This document shows positions 11,701-19,833 of a stretch of 64,000 nt of DNA, piece after piece. Under the pieces are notes generated by a model. The model saw nothing but the letters and a program-made list of their open reading frames with translations. It was not told the origin of the DNA and did no database searches. The DNA comes from JACDAN01 sp963721345 (GTDB taxonomy: Bacteria > Actinomycetota > Thermoleophilia > Gaiellales > Gaiellaceae): assembly GCA_963721345.1 (NCBI GenBank), contig CAVRIT010000001.1:1054001-1118000 (forward strand). Reading direction: 5' to 3'. Each line of letters starts with the position of its first letter. The stretch's first letter is position 1. Both the position numbers and the translations under genes were made by a program.

Positions 11701-14700
11701 TGCTTCAGCCGCGGATCGACGGTGATCGTGTACGTCCCGGCACCGGAGAGCGTGAACGTGTCGTGGAAGCCGGTCGCGCCGTCGAGGGTCAGGCTCGTGA
11801 GGTGGCTGCCGTCCGGACGCCGGACGACCAGGTCGACGTGCGGGATCGTGTTGCCGCTCGCCGAGAGCGTCACCATCTGACCCGGCAGTCGCGGTGAACG
11901 AGCGGACGGCGTTCTCGCCGACGGTCCCGATCGTCACGTGCGTCGCGGTCCCGATCGTCGTCGCGCCGGTGTTCGCCGGCACCGCGTCGAGCGAGAAGGT
12001 GAGCATCCCGAGGTGCCTCTGCCGCGGGTCGACGGTGATCGTGTACGTCCCGGCGACGGCAAGGGTGATGGTGTCGTGGAAGCCGGTCGCGCCGTCGAGG
12101 GTCAGGCTGGTGAGGTGGCTGCCGTCCGGCCGCCGGACGACCAGGTCGACGTGCGGGATCGTGTTGCCGCTCGCCGAGAGCGTCACCATCTGCCCGGCGT
12201 CCGCCGTGAAGGTGCGCACGGCGTTCTCGCCGACGGTCCCGATCATCACGGTGGTCGGCATGCCGATCGTCGCCGCGCCGGTGTTCTCGGGAACAGGATC
12301 CAGGCTGAACGTCAGCGAGCCCGTGTGGTCGTCCCGCGGATCGACGGTGACCGTGTACGTCCCCTCCGCGGGCAGCGTGATCGTGTCGTGGAAGCCGGTC
12401 GCGCCGACGAGGGTCAGGCTCGTGAGTTGGCTCCCGTCCGGCCGCCGCAGGGTGACGTCGACGTGCGGGATCGTGTTGTCGCTCACCGACAGCGTCACCT
12501 TCTGGCCCGGCAGGCCGGTGAAGGCCCGCACGGCGCGCGTGCCTGCCGTGTCGACCGCGACCGTCGTCGTCGCCCCGATCGACGTCACGCCGGTGTTGTC
12601 CGGGATGCCGAGCACCGCTTCCTGCGCCGCGGCCGAGCTCGTGGCGAACTCGACGTCGCCGGTGACCCCGACGTCGACGATGCAGGACTTCAGCAGCGCG
12701 GGATCGGTGACGCCGAAGAGCCCGCACTGCGCCGTCGCGTTGGCGCGCACGCCGGCGGGAAGGTCGTCGGGAGTGACCGGCCGGTCGGGGAACGTGAGAT
12801 CCGTGAACGTGTCGGTCGTCTCGCCGGCCCCGTACCGGAAGAGCGACTCCGCCTGACTGATCCGCCAGCTGTGCCCGAAGATCCCGTACAGGTCGTCGAA
12901 GTCGGGATCTTCCGGGTAGGGCGGGAAAAAGATCTCCTGCCCGCCGCGAGTGACGAGGTCGTTCGAGCGCTCGTCGTCGGCGTCGCCGAGCAGCCCGACC
13001 ATCTGCCCCAGCCGCCCCGGCGCAGGGCCGACCTGGATCGTGAAGCGGTAGGACCACCCGAAGAGGCCGACGGCGGAGACGATCACCGTCGTGTCGTCGG
13101 GCCAGACGAAGAACACCTCGTGCTCGGACCCATAGGTGCCCATCGTTACCCCGCCGGAGAGCGTCCGCGGAAACGCCGGCACGTCGGTCAGCACGCCGTC
13201 GACGTACGTGTCGTAGCCCGTCAGCGTGCGGTGCATCGAGATCTCATGGGCGCCGGCTCGCAGCGCGACGGCATACGGGAGCGAGACCTCGCGCGATCCC
13301 TCGACCCCCTTCGTCCGAACCTGCACCTCGAAGTCGTCCGTCGTCGACTTCGCGACGATGAATTCGCCGACCGCCTGGAACATGTAATGGCCGTTGTCAT
13401 AGGTGTGGACGTGCGGATCGCCGTAGACGGCGCCGCAGGGAGCCGGGCAGAACGGCCGCGGGGGAAGCGGCGGCAGAGCGCCCATGCCGCCGAGGGTGAC
13501 GGTGTCGAGCCCGAGGACCGGCGGGTCGTTGACCTCGGTGACGTTGATCGCCACGGTCGCCGACTCCGACTCGTTTCGGCCGTCGCGGGCGACGAACGTG
13601 AACCGGTCCGGGCCGTAGTAATCCTGCGCGGGCCGATAGATCAGCGCCGGCCCGGTTCCCTGGAGGCTGCCGTGCTCCGGGCCCTCGACGATGCGGAAGG
13701 TGACGGGGTCGCCGTCCGGATCCGTCGCAGTCAAGGTGACCGTCCGCGAGGTGTCCTCCGCGGTCACGAATTGCTGTGGATCGGCAATCGGGGCGCGGTT
13801 CGCCCGGATCACGAAGAGCGTGATCGACCCTTGGTCGTCGCAGAGCGGATCGGGCTGCCCGTCGGTCGTGCCCTCGTCGCAGGCCGTGTAGCCGACCGTC
13901 GCCGTCCCCGAGAAGCCCGGGGCCGGCGTGTAGACGATCTGCTGGTCGACGAGGCTGACGACACCGTTGGCGGGCGTGGTGGCGACCGCCCTGACCTCGA
14001 GGGCCTGGCCCGCCTCGTTGGGAGGCCCCTCGCTGTCGTTCCAAAGCACGAGGGCGGCGGGGATGACGGTCGACTCGCTGACGCCGACCGAGAACTCGTC
14101 ATCGGTGACGGCGGGCTCGTCGTTCACTTCGGTGACGGTGATCGCGACCGTCGCCGGCGCCGACGTCTCGAGCCCGTCGCTCGTCGTGAAGGTGAGCGAG
14201 TCGGCGCCGTAGAAGTCCGGATCCGGCTTGTAGGTGAGATTCGGCGCCGTCCCGGTGAGCGTGCCGTGCGCCGGTACGCCCGCGACGGCGAACGTGAGCG
14301 GGTCGCCGTTTGCGTCGGCCCCAGACAGCCCGATCGAGAGCGTCGAGTCCTCGGCCGTCGTCACCTGCTGCTCGGTCGCCGTCGGCCGCTCGTTGGCGAC
14401 GTCCGTGATCGTGATCGAGATCGTGCCGTCGGAGCACCGCGGGTCGGGCCGGCCGGCCGTCGTTCCGTCGTCGCAGGCGGTGTAGACGATCGTCGCCGGC
14501 CCGAAGTAGCCGCGGTCGGGCGAGTAGGTGATCGTCTCCCCGGCGAGGGTGGCGCTGCCGTGACTGTCGGCTGTCGGCTTCACCGACTGCACGACGAGGT
14601 TCTGGGCGCTCTCGTTCGCCGGTCCGGGCCGGTCGTTCGCGAGGACGTCCTTGACCGGAACTCCGAGGGAAGCGTTCTCCGGGCCCGCGACCGCGTCGGG

Positions 14701-15942
14701 CCCCGTAACCGGCGGATCGTTCACCTCGGACACGGCGAGCGTGACGGCTCCCGGGGCGGATATCCCCTCACGGGAATCGACGGTGAAGCTGAACCCGTCG
14801 GCGCCGAAGAAGTCGGTGTTCGGGCTGTACCTGGTGGTCACGGAACAGCTCCAGCCCGAGGGAGTGGCCGCCGCCCGGCAGGACGCGGGGCCGGTGATCG
14901 CCGTCGACCCACGCTGGGGCTGTGTCAGCTCGAAGCTGAACGTGGTCAGGAAGGGCGACTCACCGGTGAGGCCGAGCGAGACCGGAGTGTCCTCCGGAGT
15001 AGCAGCATTCGTCGGGACCGCCACCGGCCGCGACGGATTGCCGGCCGGGGCTCGGCAAACCGCGGCCTGGTTCTCGCCGAGCGGCTTGTAGACGCTGCTG
15101 CGGGCGTTGCCGGTCCCGAGCGCCGTCGTGTCTCTCTCGATCGCCTCGATCTTTTGAACGACGTCCAGCACGCCGTCGACGCGCGCGCGGTCGCGTCCCG
15201 GGCCGCCGTTGAGCAGGTCGCGCAGGCCGTTCCGCGCCTCGAAGACGTCGGTTCCCTGCTGGCCGAGCAGGACGTTCAGCGCGCCGCCGCCGGCCTCGAG
15301 CTTGTCGTTGCCGACGCCGCCTGACAGGCGATCGCGCCCGGGGCCGCCGTGCAGGACGTCGTTGCCGGCCTCGCCGAACGAGCGGTCGCCGCCCCCGCCG
15401 CCGCTCAGGAAGTCCTTGCCACTCCCGCCGCGGAGGATGTCGTTGCCCGCCCTGCCGCCGAGCTTGTCGTCGCCTATGCCTCCGTTGAGCCGGTCGTTGC
15501 CGTCGCGACCGACGAGTCCGTCGTTGCCGGCTTCGCCCACGAGCGTGTCGTTGTCACGCTCGCCGTCGAGGTTGTCGGGGCCGCCGCGGCCGAACACCAC
15601 GTCGTTGCCAGGTCCACCGCGAACCTGGTCCCGTCCGGCCCCGCCGACGACATGGTCGTTGCCGGCTCCGCCGAAGATGAGGTCGTTCCCCGTGAGGCCG
15701 TCGATGCGGTCGTTGCCGCCGAGGCCGCAGATGAGATCGTCGCCCAGCGTCCCACGGAGGACGTCCGGCCTATCCGTCCCGTAGATCGGCGTTCGCGCGG
15801 AGGGTCCGGCCAGCGCGGATTCACCGCTGGCGCCGCCCGGCCCGACGCTGGCAGCGGCGGCGGCCGAGGCGACGACGAGCAGCGCGGCGAGCAAGGACGT
15901 CGCCAGGAGCCGAACGCGCGACATCCGCGCACGCCTCAACAC
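2699..15942 (-). CDS. Giant multidomain surface protein: RTX + cadherin-like + vWD + tandem repeats + RHS
   Basis: One secreted protein of about 4,400 residues (GTG start 15942, signal peptide ending near residue 32). Domain order: RTX calcium-binding nonapeptides (about 55-230); cadherin-like Tandem-95-type modules with recurrent VTEVNDPP (about 300-830); a von Willebrand type D domain beginning GDPHVHTYDN (about 840-1110); about fourteen 104-residue beta-rich repeats of pre-peptidase C-terminal (PPC) type (about 1115-2570); a second block of cadherin-like modules; then an RHS/YD-repeat shell opening with an RHS N-terminal motif (FPIQVLRTYDT) and closing with the conserved core (GHQYDTATGLVYARARYYDP, DPTG). 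The C-terminal tip is about 70 residues, helix-like, matching no toxin I know. The frame breaks at about 11883 (extra G) and at least twelve times between 5300 and 2950, while 11876-5300 is one clean frame. It is probably a cell-surface adhesin or polymorphic-toxin-like effector; its role is inferred. Confidence 0.8.
2950..5300 (-). other. Frameshift cluster in the RHS/YD-repeat shell
   Basis: YD-repeat protein sequence can be followed through this stretch only by hopping between all three minus-strand frames. Breaks lie near 5289, 5185, 5105, 4997, 4912, 4725, 4680, 4505, 4315, 3885, 3805, 3115 and 2985. Between breaks the repeats are intact (for example WTYDAAGNVTSHRSP, RYRYDAAGRLVAL). The rest of the giant gene has one break in over 10 kb. 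This is either a badly resolved repeat in the assembly or a decaying shell. Confidence 0.75.
8220..12595 (-). repeat. About 14 tandem ~312-nt coding repeats (104-residue PPC-like module)
   Basis: The linker VPxNTG recurs at about 12592, 12272, 11965, 11650, 11338, 11030, 10717, 10405, 10092, 9778, 9468, 9156, 8842 and 8528, a period of about 312-314 nt. Each unit carries VTIGTxGENAVRTF, GQxVTLSVSGNTIP, a short RPDGS-like turn, and TYTITVDP. The units differ by point changes, so this is an old, diverging array rather than a recent copy-number burst. The same module, with a Cys-Cys variant, is found in the subtilase at 44064. Confidence 0.85.
15290..15765 (-). repeat. RTX calcium-binding nonapeptide repeats
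   Basis: Repeated GGxGNDxLxG-type nonapeptides in the N-terminal part of the giant protein (GGAGNDHVVGGAGRD, GGPGNDVVFGRGGPD and so on). They are expected to bind calcium and form a parallel beta-roll outside the cell. RTX repeats usually sit at the C-terminus of type I secreted proteins; here they follow a signal peptide at the N-terminus. Confidence 0.85.
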
Positions 15943-16038
15943 CGCAGAACCCCCGTCCTGCGTGCATCCCCCCCGCCTCCTCGATCACTGCACGTGGACA
16001 CGGGCAGCCCCGAGTCTCCTCCTCTCCCGCAAGCGATT

Positions 16039-16060
16039 CAATAGGCCGATCGGCCTATTG
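16039..16060. promoter_or_regulatory. Palindromic candidate operator, copy 2
   Basis: Perfect 22-bp palindrome with arm CAATAGGCCGA and no spacer. It lies 97 bp upstream of the giant gene start (minus strand) and 110 bp upstream of the NlpC/P60 gene (plus strand), so it could control either or both. It shares the core AATAGGC-N5-GGCCTA with 794-812. Confidence 0.6.
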
Positions 16061-16169
16061 CGCCGGCCGGGGGGTGGACATATTCGAGAACGCCACTACT
16101 ATGCGGCGCTGACGAACAGGCCAGGGCCGCGCCGCTGCACGCTCGCTGCCCGTCGTTCCTCTCCTCTCT

Positions 16170-16688
16170 ATGCCGACCCGCCTCCTCTGCATGCTGCTGT
16201 CGTGCGCCGTCATCGCGGTCGCCTTCGCGTTTCTGGCCGAGCCTGGCCGGGCACCGACACGCCCTCCCGTCCTCGAGCTGCCGGAGTTCCACGCGAAGTC
16301 CGCGCGGCACGCGATCCGGCGACCGAAGCCGACGCTCGGTGAGCGCGTAGCGAAAATCGCCCTGAGGGCCGTCGGCGTCCCCTACAGCTGGGGCGGCGCC
16401 TCCATGAGCGGATTCGACTGCTCGGGCCTCGTCTACTGGGCCTACGGCCGGTTCGGCGTCGAAGTGCCACACAGCTCGTACGCCCTGTATGAAACCGGTC
16501 GCCGCGTTGCCCGCTCACAGCTGGAGCCGGGAGACGTGCTCTTCTTCTCGGGCCTCGGCCACGTCGGTCTCTACCTCGGGCGAGGCCGGATGGTCCATGC
16601 GCCGCAGTCAGGGCGAAACGTCGAGGTCGTCACGCTTCGCGGCTCGCACTACGGGAGCCGGCTGGTCGGCGCCCGTCGCGTCGCCTGA
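16170..16688 (+). CDS. Secreted NlpC/P60 peptidoglycan hydrolase
   Basis: Cell-wall endopeptidase of 172 residues. An N-terminal hydrophobic signal or anchor segment (about 5-23) is followed by a basic linker and a single C-terminal NlpC/P60 domain. The catalytic Cys84 lies in FDCSGLVYW, the catalytic His131 in GLGHVGLYLG, and the third polar position is His143 in MVHAPQSG, so the cysteine-histidine centre is complete. The family cleaves D-gamma-glutamyl-meso-diaminopimelate or related stem-peptide bonds. There are no SH3 or LysM targeting domains, and the domain is the minimal family length. The ATG at 16170 has no obvious Shine-Dalgarno sequence. It is divergent from the giant surface protein, with a palindromic operator candidate between them. 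Confidence 0.9.
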   Translation: MPTRLLCMLLSCAVIAVAFAFLAEPGRAPTRPPVLELPEFHAKSARHAIRRPKPTLGERVAKIALRAVGVPYSWGGASMSGFDCSGLVYWAYGRFGVEVPHSSYALYETGRRVARSQLEPGDVLFFSGLGHVGLYLGRGRMVHAPQSGRNVEVVTLRGSHYGSRLVGARRVA

Positions 16689-16693
16689 GGACA

Positions 16694-16719
16694 GAGAGGG
16701 CGGCCGCGGCCGCCCTCTC
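16694..16719. terminator. Convergent terminator palindrome
   Basis: Perfect 26-bp palindrome with arm GAGAGGGCGGCCG, located in the 48-bp gap between the convergent NlpC/P60 and beta-helix genes. It is very stable and can serve both strands; no long T tract follows. Confidence 0.6.
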
Positions 16720-16736
16720 CAATCACTCAGCGCTTG

Positions 16737-17975
16737 TTACTGGGGTCCGGCCTGCTTGCAGAGCCCTGGTTGATTTTGCGTCCGCCCAAGATTCTTCAGC
16801 CAGATGTTGTCGGTTGGGATCGTGTCGTCGCGGCAGTCCCACCTCGTGTTCTCGAACGCCTTGTTGTGGGAGAACAGGGTGTTCGACGTGGAGGCGTACG
16901 CGACGATGCCGTCGAAGTTGTTGCGTGCACTGTTGTACGAGATCTCGGCAGTGCCGTTGACCACCGAGCTCCCGATTCCGCTCTCGTTCAGGAAGAGGCT
17001 GTTGTGGTGGATGGAAGCATCGGGGTCGTCGAAGAGGAGGATTCCCGTGGCCTCGACCCCCGGCGGGCTGTAGAAGTTCTGCGAGACCTTGTTGTGGTGA
17101 ACGTCGACCTGGGCGCGCCTGCTCACCTGGATGCCGTTCTGAGCATTGTTCACCGTCGGCCCGAAGCCGATGACCTCGTTGAAGGCGACCTCGCCACTGG
17201 AGCCCGTGTTGTCGACCAGAACGCCGCCCTTTTGGTACTTGTCGATCAGGTTGTGGACGATCGTCGCGCTACCGGTCGTCGGCCCGTCCGGCGCGAGCGC
17301 TCGGCCGGCTGAGACGCCGATACCGTTCTGACAGCCGCTCAGCGGGGGGAAGTCACGGATCTCCGTGATGTGATTGTCGGTGATGAGCGCCGATCCGCCG
17401 CCGTCGACGAAGGCGCCGTAGCGGATGCTGTTGCACGGCCCACCGCCGGGGCCTGTGATCGTGAAGTGACGAATGGTCACGTCCTGGGCGCCGTTCACGC
17501 GGACGATCGCCTGCGGCGGCAGCATCACCGGCGGTGCCTTGATGACTGCCTGGCGAGCCCCTTCTGAGAACAGCGTGAGATCGTTCTTGCCCGCCGGGAT
17601 GGTCACTTGCTCGACATACGTGCCCCGGCAGACCTTGATCTTGTCGCCTGACGTGGCTGCGGTCACGGCGGACTGGATGGTCGTGAATTGAGCATTCGGG
17701 CAGTCCAACCCGTCGTTGTCGACGATCAGGACATCGCCGGATGACGAGCTCGCACTTACGGTCGGCCCGACAGAAGCAAGCGCGGCGTCGGAGACGCCGA
17801 GAGCGGAGAGATCGACCTCCCCGAGAAGAAACGGCAGGGTGACATGGATCTGCCCGACGCTCTCGTCGGTGACCAGTGGTTCGCTGTCCACCGGCGATGG
17901 CCCGGCCCCTGCTTGACCGGCCATTGCGACCGCCACGATCAAAGCGAGCGTGGCCATTGAGATGATGCGCGGCAC
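16737..17975 (-). CDS. Secreted right-handed parallel beta-helix protein
   Basis: Exported protein of 412 residues. The start is GTG at 17975 with a purine-rich ribosome-binding site (TAGGAGTTGGA), then a signal peptide ending near AGQAGAG. After a 60-residue spacer comes a pectin-lyase-like right-handed beta-helix: FTTIQSAVTAATSGDKIKVCRGTY is the usual opening of PbH1-repeat proteins, followed by many short coils with the inward ladder pattern (ITDNHITEI, HHNKVSQN, HHNSLFLNESG, SYNSARNNFDGI, FSHNKAFEN). Family members are polysaccharide lyases, epimerases or passive surface proteins. No catalytic Asp/Arg set of a known lyase is evident, so the substrate is unknown. Confidence 0.8.
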   Translation of the reverse strand: MPRIISMATLALIVAVAMAGQAGAGPSPVDSEPLVTDESVGQIHVTLPFLLGEVDLSALGVSDAALASVGPTVSASSSSGDVLIVDNDGLDCPNAQFTTIQSAVTAATSGDKIKVCRGTYVEQVTIPAGKNDLTLFSEGARQAVIKAPPVMLPPQAIVRVNGAQDVTIRHFTITGPGGGPCNSIRYGAFVDGGGSALITDNHITEIRDFPPLSGCQNGIGVSAGRALAPDGPTTGSATIVHNLIDKYQKGGVLVDNTGSSGEVAFNEVIGFGPTVNNAQNGIQVSRRAQVDVHHNKVSQNFYSPPGVEATGILLFDDPDASIHHNSLFLNESGIGSSVVNGTAEISYNSARNNFDGIVAYASTSNTLFSHNKAFENTRWDCRDDTIPTDNIWLKNLGRTQNQPGLCKQAGPQ

Positions 17976-18110
17976 TCCAACTCCTATCCGCCCGGTAGTT
18001 CCTTCGCCACGGGCGGAAAGACGTCGCTCCCTCTCCCCGGACGAACCCTGGTCGCAGGATGCCCCGCGAAGCGGTTTTTCACACTCCCGCTCTCGCTTCC
18101 GCGCGGCGGG

Positions 18111-18899
18111 TCAGTCGATCAGCTTGCGAGTCATCGCGTGAATCGCGATGCGCCACATCACGAGGCCGAAGACGATGAGCGCGCCGACCCGCAGGACGTC
18201 CTCCAAACCCTCGAACCCGAACACCGCATGCCGCACCAACTCGACGGTGTGGTGCAATGGATTGAGGTTTCCGAGCGCCGAGGGCCACCCCTCCGGTAGC
18301 GGGAAGAAGGTCCCTGCCAACAGAAAGAGCGGCGTCAGGACCGCGCTGATGATGTAGCTGAAGTTGTCGATCGACTTCGCGAAGCCCGAGACCATGATCC
18401 CGAAGCAGGCCCAGCCGTACCCGGAGATCCACCCGATCAGCGGCACCGTGAGCATTCCCCATGACGGCTCGAGCCCGAAGACGACGGCGACAAGCATCGG
18501 GACGCAGCCGTAGACGCCGGCTCGCGTGGCGATCCAGAGCGCCTCTGCCGTGACCAGCTCCTCGGTATCGACCGGCGCGGCGAGGATCGCGTCGTAGGTG
18601 CGCTGGAACTGGTACTTGACGAACGTCCCGAACATCGCCGGGAAGGCGCTCGAGAAGAGGACCGCGGTCGCCACCGTTCCGGTGCCGAGGAACTCGATCG
18701 GCTCGTACTCCCCGATCCTGGTAACGAGCGCACCGAAGCCGAACGAGAAAGCCAGGAGGTAGATCGTCGGCTCGACGGTCGAGGAGAACGTGGCGGAGCG
18801 CCAGTACGACGAGAAGTTGACGACTTCACGGACCAGAACTCCCGTCAGCGCCGGGCGTTCGAGCCGCCCGATCCGTTGCGCTCGCTCCGGAGTCGCCAC
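18111..18899 (-). CDS. ABC-2 type transporter permease
   Basis: Inner-membrane subunit of an ABC-2 exporter, about 262 residues, with six predicted hydrophobic segments (for example TIYLLAFSFGFGAL and LIVFGLVMWRIAIHA). It carries the ABC-2 signature region around AGTFFPLPEGWPSALGNLNP, where the family has an amphipathic helix and Pro-rich loop. The start is GTG at 18899 and overlaps the stop of the ATPase gene (TAGTG), indicating translational coupling. This fold exports drugs, polysaccharides or lipids in the DrrB/NodJ group; NodJ-like organisation is the closest resemblance. The substrate is not determinable here. Confidence 0.88.
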   Translation of the reverse strand: MATPERAQRIGRLERPALTGVLVREVVNFSSYWRSATFSSTVEPTIYLLAFSFGFGALVTRIGEYEPIEFLGTGTVATAVLFSSAFPAMFGTFVKYQFQRTYDAILAAPVDTEELVTAEALWIATRAGVYGCVPMLVAVVFGLEPSWGMLTVPLIGWISGYGWACFGIMVSGFAKSIDNFSYIISAVLTPLFLLAGTFFPLPEGWPSALGNLNPLHHTVELVRHAVFGFEGLEDVLRVGALIVFGLVMWRIAIHAMTRKLID

Positions 18900-19795
18900 T
18901 AGGTGATCTGCTCGCCGGTCAACAACACGAAGACGTCCTCGAGGTTGGCGACGCGCCGCACTCCCTCGGGGAAGCCTTCGTAGCCGTCCACGTTGAGGAT
19001 CGAGATGCTCGTGCCGGTCCGGCGGGTGCGAAACCCGCCGACGCTCGCCTCCTGTTCGACCTCCGCGAGACGGGCGGGCGGGCCGTAGACCTCGAGCACC
19101 TCGCGTCCAGCGTGCTCGGCGACGAGGTCCGACGGCGACCCGACGGCGACGGCCCGGCCGTGGGACATGATCAGCACGGTGTCGCAGAGGCGCTGCGCCT
19201 CCTCGATGTAGTGCGTCGACATCAGGATCGTCGTGCCCTCCGAGCGCAGCTGGTCGACCAGCGCCCACATGCTCTGGCGAACCTGGGGGTCGAGGCCGAC
19301 CGTCGGCTCGTCGAGGAGAACAAGGCGGGGCCGGTGGATCAGCGCGCGGGCGATCAGCAGCCTGCGCCGGTTGCCGCCGGAAAGCTTGTCGATGCGCGTG
19401 TCGCGGCGATCCTGCAGCAGCGCCATCTCGAGGGCTCGCTCGATCGCTTCTTTCCGCTCGCCGCGCGGGATCCGGTAGAGGTGCGCGAAGACGAGCAGGT
19501 TCTGCTCGACGGTGAGCGTCGTGTCGAGGTTGTCGAGCTGCGGCGTGACGCCGAGCTGGGCGCGCGCCTGCTTCGACTCGCGCGGCAGCTCGAATCCGAG
19601 CACCTCCAGCTCGCCCTCGTCGGCGATCGCCTGGGCGGTGAGGAGCCTCATCGTCGTCGACTTGCCGGCGCCGTTCGGCCCGAGCAAGCCGACGCACGTC
19701 GCGAGTGGCACGTCGAGGTCCAGCCCGTTCACGGCGGTGATCTCCCCGTAGCGCTTGACGACGCCGCGCAGGCGAATCGCGAGCTCCCGGCTCAT
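18899..19795 (-). CDS. ABC transporter ATP-binding protein (DrrA/NodI-like)
   Basis: Nucleotide-binding subunit, 298 residues. The Walker A motif is GPNGAGKST (about residues 39-47), the Q-loop region is TPQLDNLD, the signature is LSGGNRRRL, Walker B plus glutamate is LVLLDEPTVGLD, and the H-loop is MSTHYIEEA. After the ABC core there is a C-terminal extension of about 80 residues typical of DrrA/NodI-type exporters. It pairs with the overlapping ABC-2 permease downstream; 39 bp separate it from the formate dehydrogenase gene upstream on the same strand, so the three may be co-transcribed. Confidence 0.93.
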   Translation of the reverse strand: MSRELAIRLRGVVKRYGEITAVNGLDLDVPLATCVGLLGPNGAGKSTTMRLLTAQAIADEGELEVLGFELPRESKQARAQLGVTPQLDNLDTTLTVEQNLLVFAHLYRIPRGERKEAIERALEMALLQDRRDTRIDKLSGGNRRRLLIARALIHRPRLVLLDEPTVGLDPQVRQSMWALVDQLRSEGTTILMSTHYIEEAQRLCDTVLIMSHGRAVAVGSPSDLVAEHAGREVLEVYGPPARLAEVEQEASVGGFRTRRTGTSISILNVDGYEGFPEGVRRVANLEDVFVLLTGEQIT

Positions 19796-19833
19796 CCGCC
19801 CAGGATGCCATTCACCCGCCGGGCCGAGTGGGG

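Noticed and set aside
8220..12595. CRISPR-like periodicity
   Set aside because: The period is about 312 nt, it is an exact number of codons, and the reading frame is maintained; these are protein repeats.
11938..15324. 1,128-codon open frame on the plus strand
   Set aside because: Also an antisense shadow of the giant gene; composition is dominated by RR/DR/GV pairs and there is no ribosome-binding site or start context.
15767..15780. GGCCTATCC inside the giant gene as another copy of the palindromic operator
   Set aside because: Only one half-site within coding sequence and no matching left arm.
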